Shown: positions 1-4,373 of the stretch, one piece after another | Layout of the letters: every line of letters starts with the position of its first letter | How positions within the stretch are numbered: the first letter of the stretch is position 1 | Origin: Elusimicrobia bacterium CG06_land_8_20_14_3_00_38_11 | GTDB taxonomy: Bacteria > Elusimicrobiota > UBA8919 | Assembly (NCBI GenBank): GCA_002780205.1 | Contig: PEVQ01000013.1 | Coordinates: 1 to 6,234, forward strand | DNA length: 6,234 nucleotides | Reading direction: 5' to 3' | The notes under the pieces: model-generated | Databases searched by the model: none | Told to the model about the DNA's origin: nothing | The model's input: only the letters and a program-made list of their open reading frames with translations | Position numbers and translations under genes: made by a program

Positions 1-23
1 TTGACATTACGCAATAATAAAAA

Positions 24-28
24 AGGAG
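24..28 (+). promoter_or_regulatory. Shine-Dalgarno of the flavodoxin-like gene
   Basis: AGGAG lies seven bases before the ATG at 36 in an A-rich leader and supports that start. The upstream promoter is not resolvable because the window begins only 35 bases before the gene. Confidence 0.8.
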
Positions 29-35
29 ATAAAAA

Positions 36-512
36 ATGGCGAAAATTCTTGTTGCTTATTATTCAAAAGGCGGAAATGTAAAAAAGATGGCGGAGTTTGT
101 TGCGAAGGGCGTTAAGGAAGAAAGTTGCGAGGTTACCGTAAAAACGGTTGACAGCGTTCTACCCGACGAACTTATTCATTACGACGGATTTATTTTCGGC
201 TCTCCGACCTATTACGGTCAGATGGCGGCGCCTGTCAAAAAACTTATAGACGATTCGGTAATTCTTCACGGCAAACTTGAAGGGAAGGTCGGCGGAGCTT
301 TCACATCGTCGGCAAATATCGGCGGCGGAAACGAGACCACGATACTTTCAATTTTGCAGGCATTTCTTATTCACGGAATGCTCATTCAAGGTACAGCAAA
401 AAACGACCATTACGGACCGGTTGCAATCGGTTCACCGGATAATCGCGCAGAAAAACAGTGCATCGCTCTCGGCAAACGGGTTGCCAAACTTGTAAAAATA
501 ATTTTAATCTGA
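36..512 (+). CDS. WrbA/flavodoxin-like FMN-binding protein
   Basis: A 158-residue single-domain protein of the flavodoxin fold, most like the NAD(P)H:quinone oxidoreductase (WrbA) branch. Seen: an N-terminal beta strand ILVAYYS followed by a phosphate-binding loop SKGGNV (residues 10-15); a second FMN-contacting loop GSPTYYGQMAAPV (55-67); and the FTSSANIGGGNETTILSIL segment (89-107) followed by HGMLIQG, which matches the WrbA pattern of a G-G-x-E-T-T motif and an H-G-M strand; then HYGPVAIGSP (125-134). The family normally carries FMN and transfers two electrons to quinones, or serves as an electron carrier, in the cytoplasm. At 158 residues it is shorter than typical WrbA (about 200), with little beyond the core fold, so a flavodoxin or NADPH-dependent FMN reductase role is also possible. 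The start is fixed by AGGAG at 24-28, seven bases upstream. The family call is firm, the exact substrate unknown. Confidence 0.88.
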   Translation: MAKILVAYYSKGGNVKKMAEFVAKGVKEESCEVTVKTVDSVLPDELIHYDGFIFGSPTYYGQMAAPVKKLIDDSVILHGKLEGKVGGAFTSSANIGGGNETTILSILQAFLIHGMLIQGTAKNDHYGPVAIGSPDNRAEKQCIALGKRVAKLVKIILI

Positions 513-518
513 TATAAT
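490..518 (+). promoter_or_regulatory. Candidate sigma-70 promoter giving a leaderless transcript
   Basis: A perfect TATAAT (513-518) is preceded after a 17-base spacer by TTGTAA (490-495, four of six matches to the -35 consensus). The predicted transcription start, about seven bases past the -10 box, falls at 524-527, on or next to the ATG at 527. No Shine-Dalgarno sequence precedes that ATG. The two facts together suggest that the phosphatase gene can be transcribed as a leaderless mRNA from a promoter overlapping the end of the upstream gene. The region is very A+T-rich, so a chance match is possible. Confidence 0.45.
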
Positions 519-526
519 AAAAACTA

Positions 527-1318
527 ATGCTTGATATCTCAAAATATTTTAATGAAGCCAAAAAATCCGTTTTTTTGGCAGGGAAAATTCTTAAAAAATA
601 CTATTTGGAAAATTTCAAAATAGAATACAAAGGCACAAGAAATCCGGTTACCGCTGCCGATAAAAATTCTGAAAAATCAATAATAAAAATTTTAGGCGAA
701 AAGTTTCCCGATATTGATTTTTTATGCGAGGAAAGTTGCGAAGAAATTAACAGACGGAAGAACGGACTTGTTTGGATTATTGACCCATTGGACGGCACGG
801 TTAATTTTATTCATAAACTTCCGATTTTTTCTATTTCACTTGCTCTTTACGACGGAAATAAAGCGCTGTTCGGAATTGTTTATAATCCGATAAGCGGAGA
901 ATTTTTTCACGCTATAAAAAACAAAGGTGCGTATCTCAACGGAAAAAAAATAGGTGTTTCAAAAATAAATGACCTTAAGCATTCTCTGATTGTTACCGGT
1001 TTTCCATACAATTATGAAAAAAGGCAAAAATCTGTTGATGAAAAGTTTAGAGAGTTTTGCCGTAGTGCAGAGGGGTTGCGGCGATTAGGTTCTGCGGCGA
1101 TTGATTTATGCTATGTCGCATGCGGTCGGTTTGACGCTTTTTGGGAGGAGGGATTAAATCCGTGGGATGTCGCCGCGGGAGCAATAATCGTTAGAGAAGC
1201 AGGCGGTAATGTAACGGATTTTGCAGGCAGAAATAATTATTTGTTCGGCGAAACGCTTGTCGCATCAAACTTAAAAATTCACAACCAAATGATAAAAATC
1301 ACCGGAGGTAAAAAATGA
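527..1318 (+). CDS. Inositol monophosphatase family protein (SuhB-like)
   Basis: A 263-residue Mg2+-dependent phosphatase of the inositol monophosphatase superfamily, of full family length (about 260-270). Seen: the first metal-binding glutamates in FLCEES (E68, E69); the signature WIIDPLDGTVNFIH (83-96) with D86, D89, G90 and T91; the lid-domain element LRRLGSAAIDLCYVACGRFDAF (184-205); and the final metal aspartate in the NPWDVAAGA motif (D214). All catalytic positions I can identify are intact. Family members hydrolyse myo-inositol-1-phosphate and, in various bacteria, fructose-1,6-bisphosphate, histidinol phosphate or other sugar phosphates; the sequence alone does not decide among these. 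The gene starts 14 bases after the upstream stop with no Shine-Dalgarno, and a candidate promoter abuts the start. Its own last codons form a Shine-Dalgarno for an ATG overlapping its stop. Confidence 0.93.
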   Translation: MLDISKYFNEAKKSVFLAGKILKKYYLENFKIEYKGTRNPVTAADKNSEKSIIKILGEKFPDIDFLCEESCEEINRRKNGLVWIIDPLDGTVNFIHKLPIFSISLALYDGNKALFGIVYNPISGEFFHAIKNKGAYLNGKKIGVSKINDLKHSLIVTGFPYNYEKRQKSVDEKFREFCRSAEGLRRLGSAAIDLCYVACGRFDAFWEEGLNPWDVAAGAIIVREAGGNVTDFAGRNNYLFGETLVASNLKIHNQMIKITGGKK

Positions 1319-1329
1319 ATGTCGCTCGC

Positions 1330-1402
1330 AAGCAAATATTCCCACGGGGACTCCCTGCGGTCGCTTTGAGACGCTCCCCTGTGGTCGCTCTGCAATTTGC
1401 TT
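1330..1402. repeat. Nested inverted-repeat element in the gap after the phosphatase gene
   Basis: Outer arms AAGCAAAT (1330-1337) and ATTTGCTT (1395-1402) are perfect complements. Inside them CCACGGGGA (1342-1350) pairs with TCCCCTGTGG (1375-1384) with a single bulged T. The interior also holds an imperfect direct repeat, CTCCCTGCGGTCGCT (1351-1365) and CTCCCCTGTGGTCGCT (1375-1390). The block is markedly richer in G+C than its surroundings, as expected for an inserted repeat rather than local drift. Confidence 0.65.
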
Positions 1403-1421
1403 CTGGAAAGAATAAGTCGCA

Positions 1422-1445
1422 AACCTGCCTGGCGGTAGGCAGGTT
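1422..1445. repeat. 9-bp perfect hairpin
   Basis: AACCTGCCT (1422-1430) and AGGCAGGTT (1437-1445) are perfect complements around a six-base loop GGCGGT. No T-run follows, so it does not look like an intrinsic terminator. It sits 20 bases downstream of the nested repeat element and 50 bases before the start of the zinc-ribbon gene. Confidence 0.75.
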
Positions 1446-1481
1446 GATGCTCTACAGAAATTTCTTGCTCACTCTGCGATT

Positions 1482-1488
1482 AAGGAGG
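1482..1488 (+). promoter_or_regulatory. Strong Shine-Dalgarno of the zinc-ribbon gene
   Basis: AAGGAGG lies seven bases before the ATG at 1496, a near-perfect anti-16S match at ideal spacing. It decides the start, placing the first zinc-ribbon cysteine at residue 3. Confidence 0.88.
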
Positions 1489-1495
1489 CAATCAG

Positions 1496-2554
1496 ATGAT
1501 TTGTCCGAGTTGCAGTAATGTTGCCGATTCAGCGGAAAAGTATTGCAGTAGATGCGGACTGGCTTTGACAACAAGAAGTCAGAAGTTATTAAGTGCCGCC
1601 GGAACTTTTAGTTGGATAATGCGGCGCGCGCTCGGCGGGATGTTCGCGGGAATTATCGGGTGGATGCTTTCAATTGCTTTGAACCGCGTAATGTCCATGG
1701 ACACCGCACCTTCTCTGACGGTAGAATTGCTTGTTCGTTTTGCAATAGTGGGAACTTTTTTGGGAAACGTCGGCGGAATTATTGAGCGTTCCTCGTATAA
1801 AGCGCTTCTGGGCGGCGTGCTCGGATGCATCGGCGGCATTATCGGCGGGTTAATTAACAGGCCTGTCTATGATTTATTTGCCAATTCCACATCTGCCTAT
1901 TCCATATCACATCTGATTTCTTGGGGAGTTGTCGGTCTTTTTGTAGGAATGACCAGCGGTTTGATAGAGAGGAACAGAAAAAAAATAATAGCGGGGCTGG
2001 TTGCCGGAATTGTCGGCGGTTCTATCGGCGGGATTCTTGGTTCAACACTGTATGCGGGTTTGTTGATGGACCCCAGCCGCTCCTCATGGCTTACTTTCAG
2101 ATTTATAGAGGCGTCTGCAGGTGCCGTAGTGGGAATAAACCTGTGGTTGGTTTTGGGGCTTGTTGAAAAACTTTATATTTTTCGCAGAAAACAGATTTCC
2201 GCAGGCAGCGAAAAGGTCTGTGATTTTTGCCACACACAAAATTCACTCAGGGCTTGGTATTGTAAAAATTGCGGTAGAACTCTTCAGTTCGCAGCATCAG
2301 TTGAGAAATTAAAAATCACGCCTTACCGTGCGCTTGAAAGAATATCAAATGCCTTCAAGTTTCTCTCCTGGCTTTCTGCCGTTGCAGGAATCGTCATAGT
2401 TGTAATAATTTTCATTTCGCTTCTTTTTCAGAACATACTTTTTGCAATTTTTGTATCAGTGGCGCTTGCGATTGCAATTTACATAATTTCCGTGGTATTA
2501 AACGGTATTTCAGAAATGTTAGTTAAGTTTATGAAAATAAAAGAATCCGAATAA
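1496..2554 (+). CDS. Membrane protein with two zinc ribbons and a repeated glycine-zipper domain
   Basis: A 352-residue protein of unknown function. Seen in order: an N-terminal zinc ribbon with C3, C6, C17 and C20; hydrophobic glycine-rich segments at about 45-63, 80-95 and 103-120; another set at 143-155, 164-188 and 205-222; a second zinc ribbon with C242, C245, C256 and C259; and two C-terminal membrane spans at about 289-311 and 312-336. Both ribbons have identical spacing, CxxC-x10-CxxC. The membrane part shows an internal duplication: GNVGGIIERSSYKALLGG (90-107) and GMTSGLIERNRKKIIAGL (151-168) align, each followed by a GGxIGG-type zipper, with a partial third copy near 207-229 ending in LVEKLYIFRRK. 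Glycine zippers mediate tight helix packing and oligomerisation; paired ribbons may bind nucleic acid or protein, or only stabilise the fold. Neighbours give no functional hint. The gene is certain; the function is unknown. Confidence 0.9.
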   Translation: MICPSCSNVADSAEKYCSRCGLALTTRSQKLLSAAGTFSWIMRRALGGMFAGIIGWMLSIALNRVMSMDTAPSLTVELLVRFAIVGTFLGNVGGIIERSSYKALLGGVLGCIGGIIGGLINRPVYDLFANSTSAYSISHLISWGVVGLFVGMTSGLIERNRKKIIAGLVAGIVGGSIGGILGSTLYAGLLMDPSRSSWLTFRFIEASAGAVVGINLWLVLGLVEKLYIFRRKQISAGSEKVCDFCHTQNSLRAWYCKNCGRTLQFAASVEKLKITPYRALERISNAFKFLSWLSAVAGIVIVVIIFISLLFQNILFAIFVSVALAIAIYIISVVLNGISEMLVKFMKIKESE

Positions 2555-2572
2555 TACGGAGATAGAATAAAA

Positions 2573-2706
2573 GCCACAGAGACACAGAGTGCACGGAGAA
2601 AAAGACAGATTCTGACGGGATTTACAGGATAGTCAAAATCTTGTTAATCCTGTCAAAAAAACAGAATTAAAAATTAAAAACTCTGTGTTCTTTGTGCCTC
2701 TGTGGC
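2573..2706. repeat. Long imperfect inverted repeat of CACAGAGACACAGAG type with nested inner dyad
   Basis: The outer arms at 2573-2598 (begins GCCACAGAGACACAGAG) and 2681-2706 (ends GTGCCTCTGTGGC) complement at 21 of 26 positions, with three more G-U pairs possible in RNA. Inside, ATTCTG (2609-2614) pairs with CAGAAT (2662-2667) and ACAGGAT (2624-2630) with ATCCTGT (2647-2653), so the gap folds into one interrupted hairpin. It fills most of the space between the zinc-ribbon and hexomutase genes and ends 13 bases before the latter's Shine-Dalgarno. Sequences of this wording are familiar to me as dispersed intergenic repeats in environmental bacterial genomes; that is recollection, not a search. 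Confidence 0.75.
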
Positions 2707-2719
2707 AAAAATTATTATT

Positions 2720-2724
2720 GGAGG
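2720..2724 (+). promoter_or_regulatory. Shine-Dalgarno deciding a GTG start for the hexomutase
   Basis: GGAGG lies six bases before GTG at 2731. The protein then begins (M)IKFGTSGWRG, the usual N-terminus of this family. An in-frame TTG at 2692 would add 13 residues encoded by the intergenic repeat and has no Shine-Dalgarno. Confidence 0.85.
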
Positions 2725-2730
2725 ACAAAA

Positions 2731-4203
2731 GTGATAAAATTCGGAACATCCGGTTGGCGTGGAATAATTGCCGACGATTTTACTTTTGATAATGTAAAAA
2801 TTGTCAGTCAGGCGATTGCAGATTATGTAAAAAAGATGGAAGATGGAAGATGGAAGATGGAAGAACAAAAATCACTTCCCACTTCCCACTTCCCACTTCC
2901 CTCTGTCATTGTCGGTTACGACACCCGTTTTCACTCGGAAAATTTTGCGAAAATATCTTCACAAGTTCTTGCCGCAAACGGAATAAAAGTTTTTTTGACG
3001 AAGAGAGATTGTCCGACGCCCGTTATATCTTACGAAATTTTAAGACGAAAAATCGCAGGCGGCCTAAATTTTACCGCAAGTCATAATCCTCCGGAATATA
3101 ACGGCTTAAAATTTTCACCTTCATGGGGCGGTCCTGCATTGCCGGAAACTACAAAAGCAATAGAGGGTAGATGCGAAGAACTTATGGGACGAGGGACGAG
3201 GGACGAGATTAAAGAAATGAGTTGGGAAGAAGGGAAAAGAAAAAAACTGATTGAAGAAATTGAACCGGAAAAAACTTACATCAAAAGAATAAAAGAACTT
3301 GTGGATATTGACGCTATTAAAAAATCAAGATTGAAAATTCTTGTGGATGTTCTTTACGGAACAGGACGCGGGTATCTTGATAAAATTTTGATAGATAGCG
3401 GCTGTAAAATAAAAGTGCTTCATAATTGGCGGGATGTTTTATTCGGCGGTAACCCGCCGGAGCCCGCAGAAAAAAATCTCGGTGAACTTTTACAAATCCT
3501 GAAAAAAGAAAAATTTCAACTTGGGCTTGCCACCGACGGCGATGCCGACAGATTTGGCATTATGGACAGCGACGGAACTTTTATAACGCCGAATGAAACC
3601 ATAGCGCTTTTACTTGACCATCTCGTAAAAACAAGAAAGTGGAAAGGTGTGGTCGCCCGCTCGGTTATGACGACCCATCTCGTTGACGCCGTAGCAAAAA
3701 AGTATAATGTTGAGGTTAGGGAGACACCGGTCGGTTTTAAGTACATCGGCGAGGTAATGACAAAAGAAAAAATGATTATCGGCGGCGAGGAGTCCGGCGG
3801 ACTTACCATTATGGGCCATATTCCCGAAAAAGACGGTATCCTTGCCTGTCTTTTGGCGGCAGAAATGGTTGCTATTTGTAAAAAACCCGTCAGAGAAATT
3901 CTGAAACAGATTTACAGAGAGGTCGGAACGATATTGTCGGAACGGCTTAATTTTCGTCTACCTGCTGAAAAAATGAATAGCATCAAGCAAAAACTTGAAC
4001 AAAACCCGCCGCCTGCGATTGCGTCAATTAGAGTAAAAAATATAAATAAAACGGACGGGTATAAATTTCTGTTAGATGACGGCTCGTGGGTCGGACTTCG
4101 GCTTTCGGGAACGGAGCCGGTTGTTCGTCTCTATGTTGAAGCGGATAGTCGGAAAAAAATGAACGCCCTTATCGTTGCTTCGCAAAATTTTCTCAAAGCG
4201 TAG
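2731..4203 (+). CDS. Phosphoglucomutase/phosphomannomutase (alpha-D-phosphohexomutase)
   Basis: A 490-residue cytoplasmic enzyme that interconverts hexose 1- and 6-phosphates, supplying precursors for nucleotide sugars and glycans. Seen: N-terminal KFGTSGWRG (residues 3-11); the active-site phosphoserine loop TASHNP with S117; the Mg2+ loop DGDADR (269-274); the sugar-specificity loop GGEESGG (351-357); and the C-terminal phosphate-binding loop RLSGTEP (457-463). All four active-site loops are intact, so the protein is probably functional. GEES is shared by glucose/mannose-type mutases, so glucose versus mannose preference is not settled. Unusually, residues about 35-57 come from two heptanucleotide arrays, lengthening the loop before the VIVGYDTRF strand by roughly 20 residues, and residues about 152-159 come from a third array. 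Both additions are in frame. The start is GTG with a good Shine-Dalgarno. The downstream ligase-like gene suggests a role in surface polysaccharide. Confidence 0.94.
   Translation: MIKFGTSGWRGIIADDFTFDNVKIVSQAIADYVKKMEDGRWKMEEQKSLPTSHFPLPSVIVGYDTRFHSENFAKISSQVLAANGIKVFLTKRDCPTPVISYEILRRKIAGGLNFTASHNPPEYNGLKFSPSWGGPALPETTKAIEGRCEELMGRGTRDEIKEMSWEEGKRKKLIEEIEPEKTYIKRIKELVDIDAIKKSRLKILVDVLYGTGRGYLDKILIDSGCKIKVLHNWRDVLFGGNPPEPAEKNLGELLQILKKEKFQLGLATDGDADRFGIMDSDGTFITPNETIALLLDHLVKTRKWKGVVARSVMTTHLVDAVAKKYNVEVRETPVGFKYIGEVMTKEKMIIGGEESGGLTIMGHIPEKDGILACLLAAEMVAICKKPVREILKQIYREVGTILSERLNFRLPAEKMNSIKQKLEQNPPPAIASIRVKNINKTDGYKFLLDDGSWVGLRLSGTEPVVRLYVEADSRKKMNALIVASQNFLKA
2835..2900 (+). repeat. Paired heptanucleotide arrays inside the hexomutase gene
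   Basis: Four perfect copies of GATGGAA (2835-2862), a ten-base spacer, then four perfect copies of CACTTCC (2873-2900). The second unit read on the other strand is GGAAGTG, sharing GGAAG with the first (GGAAGAT in another register), so the arrays are in inverted orientation and can pair over five of every seven bases. Each array is 28 bp and out of frame alone, but the block is 66 bp, exactly 22 codons. Deleting it on paper joins DYVK to NSVIVGYDTRF, a short loop as expected for the family. Confidence 0.93.
3186..3206 (+). repeat. Third heptanucleotide array inside the hexomutase gene
   Basis: Three perfect copies of GGGACGA totalling 21 bp, encoding residues around GRGTRDE (153-159). Deletion on paper restores EELM-IKEMSWEE with the frame preserved. 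It lies in a hydrophilic, probably exposed stretch after the phosphoserine domain core. Confidence 0.88.
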
Positions 4204-4218
4204 TAAATATAAAAGCAA

Positions 4219-4354
4219 CCCCAGATGGACACGGATGAATACAGAAATGTCATGCTGAACGATTAGTGAAGCATCTCGTCTTTGAGATTCTTCGGACTTC
4301 GTCCTCAGAATGACAGCAATGCTGTCGTCTGTGAAAATCTGCGTTAATCTGTGG
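4219..4354. repeat. Composite nested repeat: CCACAGAT-type arms enclosing a GTCATNCTGA-type hairpin
   Basis: The outer arms 4219-4245 (begins CCCCAGATGGACACGGATG) and 4328-4354 (ends GTTAATCTGTGG) complement at 18 of 27 positions. Inside sits a second dyad: GTCATGCTGA (4249-4258) with TCAGAATGAC (4305-4314), nine of ten, and GAAGCATCTC (4268-4277) with GAGATTCTTC (4284-4293), nine of ten, around a six-base loop. A 15-base palindrome-like GACAGCAATGCTGTC (4312-4326) follows. The arrangement suggests that one repeat family inserted within another. It fills nearly the whole gap before the ligase-like gene. Confidence 0.7.
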
Positions 4355-4373
4355 CTATGCAGTTTTTTGACAA

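Larger units (their letters stand above)
1304..1518 (+). other. Shine-Dalgarno plus ATG opening a repeat-derived small reading frame (doubtful gene)
   Basis: GGAGGT at 1304-1309, inside the last codons of the phosphatase gene, is followed after five bases by ATG (1315-1317) overlapping the phosphatase stop as ATGA, a textbook translational-coupling arrangement. The frame runs 67 codons to 1518, but almost all of it is composed of the inverted repeats described separately. The product is basic, has no recognisable domain, and its end overlaps the next gene in another frame. I read this as either a chance frame or the surviving initiation signal of a gene whose body was displaced by repeat insertion. 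A real coupled peptide is not excluded. Confidence 0.3.

Noticed and set aside
1..6. TTGACA resembling a -35 box before the flavodoxin-like gene
   Set aside because: No -10 box lies at 16-18 bases; that position is occupied by the Shine-Dalgarno region, and AATAAT at 13-18 is far too close.
601..798. Minus-strand open frame of 65 codons
   Set aside because: It lies within the phosphatase coding region and over its conserved motifs; no independent support.
1422..1445. Hairpin as an intrinsic terminator
   Set aside because: The stem is strong but is followed by GATGCTC with no T-run.
1579..1839. Minus-strand open frame of 86 codons inside the zinc-ribbon gene
   Set aside because: It is antisense to the glycine-zipper region, with no Shine-Dalgarno or domain; a shadow.
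2692..2730. Upstream in-frame TTG start for the hexomutase
   Set aside because: The extra 13 residues are encoded by the intergenic repeat, there is no Shine-Dalgarno, and the family N-terminus begins at the GTG at 2731, which has GGAGG.
2835..2900. CRISPR-like array
   Set aside because: The units are only seven bases, directly adjacent, with no spacers; this is a short tandem repeat.
3516..3809. Minus-strand open frame of 97 codons
   Set aside because: It lies antisense to the conserved DGDADR to GGEES region of the hexomutase and its product resembles no protein; it is a coding shadow.
4367..4372. TTGACA directly before the ligase-like ATG as a promoter element
   Set aside because: It adjoins the start codon, so any transcript from it would begin inside the gene; no convincing -10/-35 pair is seen upstream.
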